Source: Trichoplax adhaerens (taxonomy: Eukaryota; Placozoa; Uniplacotomia; Trichoplacea; Trichoplacidae). From it: DNA of 64,000 nucleotides. Within the stretch, counting starts at the first letter, position 1. Every line of letters starts with the position of its first letter. The stretch is taken from assembly GCF_000150275.1 (NCBI RefSeq), contig NW_002060959.1, positions 750,172 through 814,171 of the forward strand, given 5' to 3'. This document shows, in pieces, positions 1 through 11,955 of this stretch. The notes below the pieces were generated by a model. The model saw nothing but the letters and a program-made list of their open reading frames with translations. It ran no database searches and was not told the DNA's origin. A program made the position numbers and the translations under genes.

Positions 1-302
1 ATAACTATATACATAAGAAACAATCCATTTTAACGTAAACAGAAGTATAACCATACTATACTGCTATCTCCTAATGAAACCATGTAATCTACAGTACCAA
101 TATATCTATGGCTAATTTATGTCAAACTATAAAATAATCAGTGATGCAATACTTCGCTCTCATTTTTCAATCATTGCATTTTGCTGACAAACCCTCTGAA
201 TCCTCCGATAATGTACATAGTATAATAATATTAATAAAGCAAAACTATCAGATTACAAACAATATTAGATATTTCATGGACTAAGGTGGCGTTCTTTTAT
301 GC

Positions 303-2389
303 CTACGGCAAATCGCTAAACAGATCATCCGGGTCGCCAATTTCAGCAGAAGCTTCAACTTTTTCTCCAGTACTACCATCGTGATTACTAGAGATTGATA
401 GACACAAGAGTTATATTAATAAATTACAGTTGCTCCCTTATGCTTTTATTTGGCTATATCAAACTTGCCTATCAGTTTCGTTAGCATCACTCATCATTAT
501 ATCGCCATTACAGTCCAGTGGCAAACTTAAAAACTCTTCATTACTTCGTTGCGTTTCCCAAACTTGCTTGATTTCTGGTGGATCAAATTCATGTAATTTC
601 TTCCTCCAGAGTTTAATTTGCATGTCAAAGGAGCGTCTGCTAACTTTAATATTTTTATCTGGTGTCCTAGGATGATCCTTCGTCCTCTCCTGTCTATTAA
701 TTACAGAGATTGTACAGGTAAGTACAGCGCAACATTAGGATAAAGTTTTCACTTAATAATGGCACTATAATATATGATTATACTTATACAAGTTGCAGTA
801 CATGCAACAATTAAACATAAGGTAAATGATTTTAGAAATACACTAAAAGCTTTCAACGAAGTTGGTTAAAGCCCCTACTTTGCAACAGTCTTGCAATATC
901 GATCATATCCCAAGGTATTCTTCCCGTAATCTATTTGTTTCTGCCTCCTTGACAAAATTTTGTCGTCATATTCACGCTCTCTGGGCGTACCACTAAAACT
1001 TCTACAGTTTAATAAAGTTGTTATAATATTATTGATAACAATATGAATTACTGGAAGTATTCTTAGGAGAATTGAACCTCTTCAACCCTTTTGGAGGAGG
1101 AGAAACACTGGCTTTTGAATCATCTTCAAATGATCCGAATTCCGATAAATGTAAACGGCGTCGTGTTCTAAAATCAATATTGATCAATTTATGAACTACC
1201 TTTGCGTAAAATTGTCGATCAAAATCAAACTAAAAGTGCTCCAATAAGTTACATACAGACTAAGAAATAGAAAAATGCATGAGTGCGGAATGTAAATGTA
1301 CAGTGTCTGCTAATATAATTTCAATAAATTGAAAATATGCATAATTTTTAATTTTTATAATCAAACAACGAACCCATTCAATTTGCTCTTTTTATTAGCG
1401 ATTTTTCGCGCTAACAAACTTTCACGTCCTTCCGGAGTAGCCCTAAGATACATGGTGATTATACAGGTGACAAAGTTAACGTTACAGCCATAAAAAGGAA
1501 TTGTGCAATAACAGTATTCCTTGCAACGATTAACTAATCTTACATAGAATTGAAAACATTAAAATTATATGGTCGATGCAGTACTAGTCATCTACCGTAT
1601 GTCAAAGAGTAGTTTTAATTGCACCAATCAGTTATGCAAGAAATACAAGTTTCTTTCAACGGAGGTAACAACACAAGCTACCAAATAAAGCTAGACACTG
1701 AAATAGAATAGAATATGACATACTTCTTATGTAGATCCTCCTCGTCCATAAGATCTGCCCAGCTTTTGCTTACTTCAGCGGTTTTATTATTCCTGCAAGT
1801 AGTGAAGAAACTGTCATGAACAATTTTTGCGTACTGCGAAATACTTTTAACAACTGTTCCCATATACGTAAATGATCTTAACTAACAGTAAGGTAAAATT
1901 TGAATTCAAAGTGATGTCAAACAAAGAGTGCACCCTGCATAACAGGTCACTTTTCATTCCTTTATCCATACTTCAAACTTTATAAATTTCTCTTACCACG
2001 AAAAGTCCAATGAAGATGTACTATCATCAAGTGTCGGAAAGTCCTCTTCATTGAAAAGTGGCTGTTCAAGAGGGCTGGTAGCCATAACGATATCATCAGG
2101 ATCACATTGTTCGTCTCCATTAGCGTTATTGCTAGACATCATCCTGTTTGTCGGCTGAAAGTAAAGCTGACGCTTTCGTTGGCAACTCCTTTTCGGTTTA
2201 CATGGTGTACTGCTACTTAATGGACTACTCTTGACAGGAGCATAGTCGGCATGTTTTGTATGATAGTGTTTCCGAGCGAATTTCTTTCGTTGGTGATCTT
2301 CTTTTGGTGAATCATCTTCGTCTTGATGTTTGGGTGTGGTATAATTTTCTAGATTGTTTGAATTCTGAGAGGTAGCATATTCGGTACAA
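303..2389 (-). CDS. SLBP: Histone stem-loop binding protein, seven exons, N-terminus incomplete
   Basis: SLBP binds the 3' stem-loop of replication-dependent histone mRNAs and acts in their 3' processing and translation. Proposed exons on the minus strand, in order: 2389-1997, 1843-1724, 1442-1374, 1167-1078, 992-879, 693-469, 387-303. All junctions are phase 2 and the frame stays open for about 364 codons to a TAG at 303-305. The RNA-binding domain spans exons 5 and 6: [18 protein letters not shown], then HPRTPDK and [16 protein letters not shown], ending in FDPP. This matches the family signature (RRQKQINYGKNT.AYDRY, HPKTPNK, SRRSW..QIKLW). Oddities: TPDK replaces TPNK, and Phe replaces Trp in SRRSW. 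The preceding exon has an [10 protein letters not shown] segment like the region before the domain in human SLBP. The C-terminus is acidic ([10 protein letters not shown]). The domain is certain. The exon 1/2 acceptor and the exon 4 donor (GTTCAA at 1077) are the weakest junctions. The first exon begins mid-codon, so an upstream start exon is missing. Confidence 0.9.
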
Positions 2390-5169
2390 CTAGGAAATGG
2401 AAATATATATGAAATTTAAATAACAGGCCAATTTAACTCCTGATGACATAAAGCATCAGAATTGATATTGTACAATCTGATAAATGAAGGCATAATCATA
2501 CACTACAAATTGGTGAATACTCAATTTAGGATCACCTATCGTGACTCCATTACCATACCGATCGATATACGAGAATAGTCAATGCCACAGCAAAGTACAA
2601 AAAGTGATGCACATAAGGTCTACTGCACAAAGTCGAATAAGAAAAGAGCTTAATCTTTCCAAATCGTAGTTAATCCAATGGCATATGTATCTACCGACTA
2701 CGTCGAGCGTTCGTATAGTATTGCAACAAAAACGCATTGTGCTAGTATCTCATCTTGAAAGAAAGCTAAAAAGCAGTTTAAGAGTATAATTTGAAAGACT
2801 GTACGTTTTCATTAATGTTCTTCCATATCGCGCTATCGATGGGAAAAAGTACTTTGAAAGCGTTCCTCTCAACTAAGAGTCAGTGTCGAGAATGGTTCTA
2901 TTCCTACTTCATTTTAGGGTATCTTTCAGCAAGTTTCAACATTTTCCACGAAATAGATACTATTCAAGCAGGATACTCATGCAAGTTGATATTGTCCATT
3001 TCCAAAGGGCAATTGTAACATTAATTTGAGCTGTTTTGAATACTTGTCGATTGCATTTAGATCTACAGTAGCAAGTAAATGTTTCATTGTGCACAATTTC
3101 AATAGTCTAATCACGTCGATGGCGTGGATGAGATTGGTTACTACTAGACATACTGTATAATCGTACTCTACGCAAGCTTCTAATCGCGGCATTGAACATG
3201 AAAGTAGTCTAAAAGGTGTATTCCATCTCTTGCAATGACATTGATCGAAACATGCAGTATTACGTTCAATACGGCGAATTAAGTAGATGATAAGTTACGT
3301 ATACAGTATGTTGCATCTGTTCCTAGTAGAATCTCTTGTTGGTTACAAGTATAGTCTAGCAAAACGGTGTCAAAAGCGCGGAATCAATTTTAGCCTCTCT
3401 TGGACGATTTTTTTTTATTGCACGGCCGTCTCCATAGCAGCAGCAGACGTAGCAGCCTAAGTGAACATTGGATCGTCATCGCTTACCTACCGCTAGGACT
3501 ACTGCAAGAAAAGAGAGAACGTCCAACCAGTTTTGCTAATCCTCTCTCTTGCTATTAGTAGTTTTTGCAGTAGAAATTAGAATCAACTTAGTCAATGTCA
3601 GCATCATGGTGAATCAATGATTACTGACCACTAGTCTTAGCGCTGGAGTTGTGGCAATATTGTACACAGTTATGTAATCGATTGGACTCTACTACCTGTA
3701 CTGTATCGTTACCGTTGCATATTAATATTGATATTACGCCAGTCTACAGTACCGTCTATGGATGGCGCAAAGCGCCATTTTGACAATGCTGTTTTTGTTT
3801 CAGTATTGTGTACATTAGTGGGGCACTGTCAATAAAATGTTCCAGTTATATCCTACAAAATAAGTTATTGTTTGCGTACAGCATGTTGCAAGAAGTGAAT
3901 TGAAATGGACAAGACTATAATTTGGCGGTTAAGTATCAAGAATGAAAAATGATGGGGGGGAGAGATTTGCAACTATTGGCATGGATTTAGTCGGATACTA
4001 TCAAAATGGATCATCATGTCATCGTGCTGTAGGCTATGACGATGCAAGATGATTTAGACGTAGCTGATCGGATACAGCTCTATCGCTAAATGGTTGATGA
4101 TGCCTTTTATCCATTTCAATATTATGTATACGCAACTGTGCCGCTGTGGTACTAGGGCTAATCATGACAAAGTGCATTGAGGTAAAAGCAAGCACCGATA
4201 TCGTTTGGTCTTTTCTGCTTTTTTCTTTATAGCTAGTCAATCACAAACACTCACTTTCTGGAGCGATTGGCTACCAAACTGACCGACCGTATCAGCTCCA
4301 TGGATTAGCATTTCCTACTACTAGACGAGGTCTAATCCAAGTTTAATCTACCACAGCTAGGCATCCAATTCGTAACAAGTCGGTTACAGCCTTATACGGT
4401 AGTATGCTATCAAAAGTAGATTGGGAAACCTTGGCTCGCTTGAGCACCAACTCGATGGATAGACCCTTGTATAGTCGTGCATTGAGCTAGTCAAGAAAGG
4501 ATCAAGGAATAAGCTCATTTCTTACGCTAAGAGCAACTTTCCAAATAAAGTATGAATTGAACAATTCTGCCTGCATGAACATCAGACAGTAGGCACCCAT
4601 GGGAAATCATCTCCCCATTTTTTTCTCTTCTTTGATGAGGGAAAAAGAGTCTGATTACACCATTACAACAAATCGAAGATGAAGTCATTGCACTGCCTAC
4701 CTGATGCCGACCCCTAGTTGATCGTTGACCTTGTTAATCCCTATGGTGGACATAACCAATCTTGTAGTGCAAGTCAATTTTTCGTGCTTCAACCTGCAAC
4801 GACAACGACGAATCACTTCAAGGAGAATCCACTTCAATCGCTCGCTTCAAATGCAACCAAGAGTGAATGCAACGCTATTCAATATAGCTTAGGTGAAACG
4901 TTGAAATGCTTGATGCTGGTGAACTGCAAAGGATTTGGATCCACCACGTTGAAGCAGTGGAGCGTTTGAAGGTTGAATAAAGCAACGCTAAACGTTAAGC
5001 TTAATATAAACGAGGCGTAAGTGGGTACCCGTAACAAGATTTGTTGGCGCCAAATTTTAAAGTGCGCCTTTTGTGGCATTGCATGATCAGGCTCCTTTAC
5101 TCATGCTCAAATGGGTTGGCAGATTCTGTCAGTCCAGTGCCGTGATTGTCCACTGTAAACAGTATCCGA
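2390..5169. other. Intergenic stretch upstream of SLBP
   Basis: I see no supportable gene here. The missing SLBP start exon should lie in this interval, because exon 2389-1997 begins with a good acceptor (pyrimidine run, then TAG) in mid-codon. A GC-richer patch around 3420-3520 could be promoter or 5' UTR, but nothing in it decides this. Open frames here are short, mostly start at non-ATG codons and resemble no family. Confidence 0.4.
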
Positions 5170-6044
5170 GATTTCGAGCGCGATACTGTACAGTGTACTG
5201 TACTGTACACTGTACACTGTACAGTACGGTCAGTTCAAAATTGTACACAGTACAGTACTGTAGGGTTTCAGACGGACGTACAGTACAGTACTGCACAATG
5301 TACTGTAGTGATTTCGTGCGCGATACTGTACAGTACTGTACAGTACAGTACAGTGTACAGTACAGTACTGCACAATGTTCTGTACTGTACTGTACAGTAC
5401 TATAGTGATTTCGTGCGCGATACTGTACAGTACAGTGTACAGTACGGTCAGTTCAAAATTGTACACCGTACTGTAGGGTTTCAGACTGACGGACTATACA
5501 TCATGATCATCTCTCTTCGGAGATATTCTTCTATGGGTATATATGTACTGTACTATACTATACAGTACTGTACAGCAATTTCAACGGAATGCAACTTTGA
5601 TTGATTTTGGAACGAAGGGGAGACATGGAAAATAATCAGATTGTACACTGTTCAGTGTACAGTATTGCACAATGTACTGTAGTGTAGTCTACAGACACAC
5701 TAGCTGAAAAAGCCAACAAACGACCGCTGAAAATAGTTCAAACACCCGCGGTGGGTAAAATGGCAAATTCAAGCATTTTGTTTGTCATACTAAAGCCTAT
5801 TAACTCCTTTACAATGAAGTTCATTCCTATGATACAGTATGTACTGTACGCAGCCTAGACACAATACAGTACAGTACAGTACTGTAGTGTACAGTACAGT
5901 ATACAGTACAGTACAATCCACTACAGTACAGAACTGTGCTGTGTACTGTACAGCACTGTACTGTACTGTAGCGTATGGACGTTGACTTTGATACCGACCG
6001 TCAATCAAGTACTGTACGGTGCAGTACGTTAGTGTACAGTACTT
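5170..6044. repeat. GTAC/TGTACAGTA palindromic repeat block
   Basis: Dense irregular runs of GTACTGTACAGTAC and its variants occupy 5186-5420, 5423-5580, 5640-5690 and 5838-6042. The unit is self-complementary, so both strands read alike and the block can form many hairpins. Larger modules are duplicated inside it. GATTTCG(A/T)GCGCGATACTG begins at 5170, 5310 and 5407. GGTCAGTTCAAAATTGTACA begins at 5228 and 5446, each time followed by GGGTTTCAGAC. Long open frames across the block are repeat artefacts. The block ends about 30 bases before the MZT1 start codon. Confidence 0.9.
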
Positions 6045-6075
6045 AGCCAACTACTGGAATCCAAAAAAGTCCAAA

Positions 6076-7609
6076 ATGGCGGAAAAAAGTCTTGCAAGCG
6101 ATGGCGGTTTCCCCCGTCAAACAACCAGCAATGTCAATGTCAATGCAGCAGTAGAGACATTAGATAGTAAGTTGAAATTTCATAGTCATATCAAGTGCCA
6201 CTTTTTCTACTGTACCAGATTATCTCTCTATCTAGCACCCTGAAGAATAAACCCGGATCATATTGCGCCACATAATCATCCATCCCTTTGTCGATACAGT
6301 ATATATATATACAGTAGATAGCCATTTTCAATCTCCAGTCCAGTGATGGCATAACAAAATTACAATTTGCCTGGTACATAGCCAGCTTGAGTCAATTTTG
6401 AATCATAATCTTACTATCAGGCAAGACAGTGAGTCAAAAGACGTAGAGTTCGCTTTGATGGACGGTCAGAGTATTTTCCACATTTTCTATTAGCGACCAT
6501 TTGGATTAGCGGACGAGCAATGATCGTCAAAGCTGATCATTGTCATTACGTCATCGACGTGCAAAGAGTTCTTGCTGATCAGCATCAACAAAACTAAAAT
6601 ACACCAATGGCGTTACTTATCGTCAATCAGAGCACGAGTAATGCTCGTGGCTGTTGGTAATCAATTTACTTTTGCTGATGAAAGGGGATTACAATAGTTG
6701 CAATACAGTAAGTGACCGTCCATATCACGATCAAGTAGAGGAGATACGACACTTGATCAACTTCAGGAAGTTGATTAATTTGTAATGATGTCTTATTGGA
6801 AACTCTTTAAATTATTCTAATGGATTGTTGACGCTATTAAAGTTGGGCATTTTCTTCATAAGGCTTTTGATCACTGTGGTATTTCTGCCATTGTTAGCTC
6901 TTAATCAGCTGGATGTTTTCACGCCTTAATGCTGCAGCCGTCATGTTACTGATTCATTCGTGATAATGTTCATCTTTTATTATTCTAGTTGTTCAAGAAA
7001 TATCCGATCTACTTAATACTGGATTAGACCGTAAGACATTATCGATATGTGTGCAATTGTGCGAAGCTGGCATCAATCCTGAAGCGTTAGCTTTTGTTAT
7101 CCAAGAGTTGAGACGCGAAACGCAGAAATTTAAGGTGATCATGATATGTGCCGATGTAATTGTCAGTTGCAAGTTGATCTTGCCTAATCGTTGTATGATT
7201 CAAAATTGCTTGCGCATAAATTATTTAATCATGTCTCATGTTAGCAATGAGTAATATAAAAAAATAATAATTGTAACAGAAAGATAGTTGTATTCTTATC
7301 GGCTTATCCTTCATCATCTTAGCAATCAACTTTGCAGTAGTAAACGAACATCGCTTCTGATGGTGACACATATCGACCGATGCCAGCGGTAGAAATAGCT
7401 CAAACTGTAAATAAAAGACAACCAATCTCCTCTTCTTACAAATTTCGCTATGGCTATAGTAATCAAGCAATTTCCTAGGGATAAGATCATTGGCGACGAA
7501 GATAGCATTTCTACTAATTCCAGCAGTAGTCAATGTCAACTGTTGGTGGCTTTATGTTCATCTTCTATAGATGATTGATTTGCAGCTGGCATCGACTTCA
7601 AATTCATAA
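6076..7609 (+). CDS. MZT1: MOZART1, gamma-tubulin complex component
   Basis: MZT1 is a very small protein that binds gamma-tubulin complex proteins and helps recruit and activate gamma-tubulin ring complexes at microtubule-organising centres. Exons: 6076-6166, 6989-7134 and 7586-7609. Junction phases are 1 and 0, with donors GTAAGTT and GTGATC and acceptors TTATTCTAG and GATTTGCAG. The joined frame gives 86 residues, close to the 82 of human MZT1. The helical core reads through [38 protein letters not shown], very close to the human LNTGLDMETLSICVRLCEQ, GINPEAL..VIKELR. Exon 3 supplies a short tail, LASTSNS, of the same length class as the human tail. The start ATG has A at -3 and G at +4. 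Reading through the second donor would instead add about 40 unrelated residues to a stop at 7254, so the third exon is preferred. The promoter must lie in or next to the repeat block upstream. Confidence 0.93.
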
Positions 7610-7664
7610 TGGAACTATTTGAATGTCATCATTAATTCATATTCTATTGACTCTCAATTATACG

Positions 7665-7670
7665 ATTAAA
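7665..7670 (+). terminator. Possible MZT1 polyadenylation signal ATTAAA
   Basis: ATTAAA lies 56 bases after the MZT1 stop codon and is the first common variant signal downstream. No transcript end can be proved from sequence. Confidence 0.35.
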
Positions 7671-9045
7671 GTGTCCGTATGGGACTGCGTTGATAGCCGC
7701 GATCGAATAGGCCTCATGACGAGTATGCTTGCTAAGATATGCACCATGATGTTTCACACTACAATCAATAATATCATTGGAATGATCATTTTGATACTTT
7801 CTGTCTCTATAGACATCTTCTATGAATCGGTCTCTACTTTAATTTTTGCTTGCTAACAGTTATAACCTTTTCTAACTATTCTGAGGTAATCTATTCCAGT
7901 TCTAGGCAATTCATAATATTACTGTAAAGTATGCAACAATGAAATGTTTTATAGTTTATCAATTTGAAGTTGGTAATTGCACACCACCCACAGTTTGGTT
8001 TGTGAAAATCAATGTTAATTATTCACGAATTATTGAAAAATTCCCTGCCACCATGACGATGTTTGTATTTATTTATTCGACCTTGTTGGATTAATTAAAA
8101 GTTTTAGACGGATAGTTTGGCTTAAAACCTTTGTTAAATTTTGATCTGGCCAAAGTGTAAACGATGAACTATAGTCTATTTCTGCTGCTTATAAACCTCA
8201 TGATAATTGTCCTTGTCTGATAATATGGCTTATGCAATGGCTGTTATTTAACATAGGAAAAAACAAATCCGTTAATTACTATTAATGAGACCAATGCATC
8301 ATTTTTAAATTTATTCGTCTCTTAGATTAGACAAGCAAAGAAATAATACTGATGCTTACATGCTCAGTCTTGGTATTACAGTATAACATTGCATACTCGA
8401 ACGCTAAGTTATAGCATCAAATTTAACGTCGCCCGAAGCGAAGCGTATTAACAAAGTTTGCAGAAAGACAGATTGATAGACTACAATCAAATCTTAAATT
8501 AGCCACAGATTATTAGAATAGATTACGGTATTTCATTCCTCTGTCGCAATTATCAAATAATGACTGCAGGACGAGTAACTTTAAATCGACCAACATAGAG
8601 AACTCGCTATATCTCACACTTGATGAACAATACACAGTATAAGAAGAAAAATGTAGGAAGAATAAATTCAATTCCTGTAGAAACATGGGCTGTACTAGCC
8701 ACAAGTGACTGAGTAACCACCTTAAGTGTTAATATATAAGGATTAAAATGGTAAAAATATAAGAAATGAATGCAATACAACAGCAAGGATAACTTAGTAC
8801 AGGCTACGCTTTCGCATACGTATTAGATAATTGAATACTGTTTGTAAAATAATATTTTATGGCAACCAGGAAGACTAGCCGTGATACAGCGGACCGGACA
8901 GTAGTCAAAATGTTTATCGATGCTTGATTCTACACTAGCCCATCAATCCTGTAGTTGAACGTTTAAAGATACCGTAGGCCGCATCTTATAGCCTTCCTAT
9001 ATGAATCCTATGATGTAAAGTACCCGTTCGCAATATCAGTAATTC
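7671..9045. other. Intergenic, between convergent MZT1 and NKX6 3' ends
   Basis: No gene seen. This space should hold the NKX6 3' UTR on the minus strand. The nearest minus-strand AATAAA is near 8311, which would imply a 3' UTR of roughly 0.7 kb. Confidence 0.4.
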
Positions 9046-11229
9046 TTAATGATGTGGTTGACTTTTTCGCCATTTTGTACGTCGGTTCTGGAACCAAACC
9101 TTAACTTGATTTTCAGTCATCCCCAGCACGAAAGCTAAGCGTGATCGTTCTGGTCCCACCACGTACCTAGTTTTTTGAAAAACGTTTTCCAAGGCCAGTA
9201 TTTGCCTACCCGAAAATGTAGGTCGGGAATGTTTATCTGACGAATCAGGAGAGGAGTTGCTACGTATTTCATTTCCGGTACCTACTAAAAATGCAATATT
9301 ATATTAGTATACTCAGCAAGCCAAGAACCTTCACATTACGCGTAAAAGAGAAGAACTGTAGAATTATTCATTATCGTATACTCCAAATGGATTATGACTG
9401 ATTCATCACCGTTTGCATTGTCTATTTTTAGCTAAGTGCATATAATTTTTAAGTGACCTGTCTTAATCAATCATGTTATGCCGTTGATGGCCTCTCGATA
9501 CTGCTAATCATGGCATAAAATGACCAATGATACCGACCGATATTATAGCGAGGCACGGTAAAAAAGACATCATTTTCTTAAAATGTTGGGAAAGTTGATG
9601 TATGTCTGTGGCGCACCTGCCGGCATGGGGACGATTTTTATCGCAGACACTTCTTTACTGGTTTATGGTTTACTTGACCGACCGTAGAAATACGAATATG
9701 TTTCATTATGTACTGAATGACTGAGTACCATAAAAGTTTGAATCCTTAAGGCGACCAATTCTAAGCTTTCAATACGATGTTTGTGTGGCTACCGCTACTA
9801 AAACTATTCTATCTAATTACTGACCATAAAAGTGCCCATCAGTATTTTAATGTAGGTCTTTATACTAGTAAATCTATTACAGGCAACAATCCTAATTTTT
9901 TATAACAAATTTCGCGTAATAGGGACTAAGGATACTCTCTTTTTAGTTAATCAAGATACTAATAGCTTAAGCAAGTTCATATAGCAGTTGTGGATAACTT
10001 GACCATGACACTAGGTTCGAAATTTATATCTTATCGTTTTACTTCTAATTTAGGTCAACAACATCAATAGATACACCCAATATTCCTACCATATTGTATG
10101 TAGGTAAGGTATCTACTAGTTTATATGGGTTCAATTTCAATCTGAGAATAACCAGGAAATTTTACTGTTGCTAAAGCAACTACCTTCTATTAGGCTTTGA
10201 TCGAACGTCAAACTAAAGTTGATTCACTTAATTGAATTGTCAATTTTTTAATATGTTTAATGAAAATAAAGTTGTACCAATAGGGTGCGAATCGATTTCG
10301 TATAGTTACCAGAGGACATAGAAACTATTTTTATAAAGGCGTCATGATCGGATGATCTATGGATTTATCCATTAATTATTGTATTAGAAATAAAAGCTAT
10401 CAATTTATTGAAGCGAAAGAAAAATGATTTCTTATTTATTACAGCTTAACGAATTTCAGGTATACGTACTACTATTCTGGTAGTATCAACTGAATACTTT
10501 CAATCATGATTCTTGATTTATGCACGAGACCGTAGATCAGCTTATCACTTCTCAAGACCTTAATTAATTTTTTAAGTTAAGTTTTTCGATCATAGAAGAT
10601 GGCTTCGTAGCCAACCAATTTTACTCTGTAATTGGTGCTATATTTCACCTTCATTATAGTTTCCAAAATGGAATAATGGCATCAAACAAAACAAGAAAAA
10701 TGACGGTGCAGTTTTGAAAGTCATTTTCTAGGTTTACTATTCTATCTGATATTTCATTCAATGGAACAAAAATTAGCTGATTGAATTAACAAAATATTCA
10801 AAAAAATGTCTACCTACCTAAAGTAGACTGTTGAGATGGCAGCCAGTAATTAACATTTCGATGTTTACTTGTCGTGTAGATATCGTTTAATGCCACTGGA
10901 TCACAGTTGGAATCGATAGAATTAGGAGAAATTTCATCGCGATCATAGTGATGACACAGATTAGAGTTACTATTATATAAGTAGTTATTATTGCAGCTGT
11001 TCGATTTACTACCACTGTTGCTACTAGTACAAGTAGTATTTATGTTCTGATTCAAGAAAGATTTATCATATCGGGTAAAATGCGATGATGGTAGAGCTAA
11101 GTCATAGGGTGGGATTAAGAAATGATTACTGACATCATTGCTGTATGAGTATGGAACGATGGAATTGGATGCAGCTGCCATAATTAAATTATTATTATAA
11201 CGCGAATAAGATGATGGAGTAGTAAGCAT
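9046..11229 (-). CDS. NKX6: NKX6-type homeodomain transcription factor, two exons
   Basis: A DNA-binding transcription factor of the ANTP/NKL class; bilaterian NKX6 proteins pattern neural and endodermal tissue. Exon 1 is 11229-10818 and exon 2 is 9284-9046, joined in phase 1 (donor GTAGGT, acceptor TTTTTAG), giving 216 residues. The homeodomain occupies about residues 154-213. It shows the NKX6 hallmarks [45 protein letters not shown]. The N-terminal half is rich in Ser and Asn. It contains [12 protein letters not shown], which may be a degenerate form of the NKX6 repressor motif (GINDIL). The protein ends three residues after the homeodomain, so the long C-terminal tail of vertebrate NKX6 is absent. 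I chose the ATG at 11229; the frame stays open to 11304 without an earlier ATG, and a second ATG sits at 11181. The exon 2 acceptor is a TAGTAG tandem, so one Val codon may be optional. Confidence 0.93.
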
Positions 11230-11721
11230 TTTTTTAATAGTGAAACGGTAAAGCTTCGGAAAAACCCTTCTAAACAAAGAAAAATACGAAATAGATGATA
11301 CCACAAGTTAACTTTGCGCCGTTGGCTTTCTCACTGCCAATGTTATCAAAATCGTTCTGAAAAGTTCGAGAAGATGACTATTTATAACGTCGCCAGGGCC
11401 AAAACGTTAACTTATTACTGTAATAGTACGATTATGTTAAGAGCATTTATAGAAGATTGAAAGGAAAACGATGACTTAATCAATAAATTCATCATTTCCT
11501 GAATACCTAATGATATGAGTCCCTTTTGATTGTCAATTTTGGATTAATAATTCAATAATCGAGTTTACGTTGATAAATATTTGAACACTTTTTCCCGGCA
11601 ACATTGGACTAAGAGGAGGAGACAATCATTTGTTCAACTTTTGCTTCATTAGTTTACACATAGAGAGAAATAATGCAATTTACAACATACAATTTGAACT
11701 ATTATGTAATATTAGTAATTT

Positions 11722-11955
11722 ATGGATAAGATCAACATAATCCATAAGATAATGGATCAATATCAAAATGATAATCATCATCATTATCATTACGCAACAA
11801 CTACAACCAGTGCTAAATTAAGAAGAAGAGAAAATAATGGAAATAGTACAATAGCTAAAAGTCTGAAATCAAAGAGGAGGAAACTGCTCTTAGGTTTCCA
11901 ATTGCAAAACAATTGTACGCCTGAATTAGTTATAACGAGAACTAGAGTACGCTAA
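11722..11955 (+). CDS. Unrecognised 77-codon open frame, doubtful
   Basis: An ATG-initiated frame rich in His, Asn, Lys and Arg (NHHHYHYATTTTSAKLRRR and later KSKRRKLLLG), lying 0.5 kb upstream of NKX6 on the opposite strand. It has an ordinary stop and no splice need. I recognise no family. It could be a small basic protein, an exon, or a chance frame in AT-rich DNA; chance is most likely. Confidence 0.15.
   Translation: MDKINIIHKIMDQYQNDNHHHYHYATTTTSAKLRRRENNGNSTIAKSLKSKRRKLLLGFQLQNNCTPELVITRTRVR

Noticed and set aside
5073-5604. Overlapping long plus-strand open frames in the GTAC repeat block
   Set aside because: Their translation is a monotonous TVQYC/VLYCT pattern produced by the repeat, open in several frames and both strands.
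5790-6050. Minus-strand 86-codon frame
   Set aside because: Also a product of the GTAC repeat, with no start context or domain.
7051-7254. MZT1 read straight through its second donor to a stop at 7254
   Set aside because: It would add about 40 residues unlike any MZT1, whereas the third exon at 7586-7609 gives the family length and tail.
7225-7539. Minus-strand 104-codon frame
   Set aside because: It lies across MZT1 intron 2 on the opposite strand and has no recognisable features.
11230-11304. N-terminal extension of NKX6 to 11304
   Set aside because: The upstream codon is GTG and the first in-frame ATG is at 11229.
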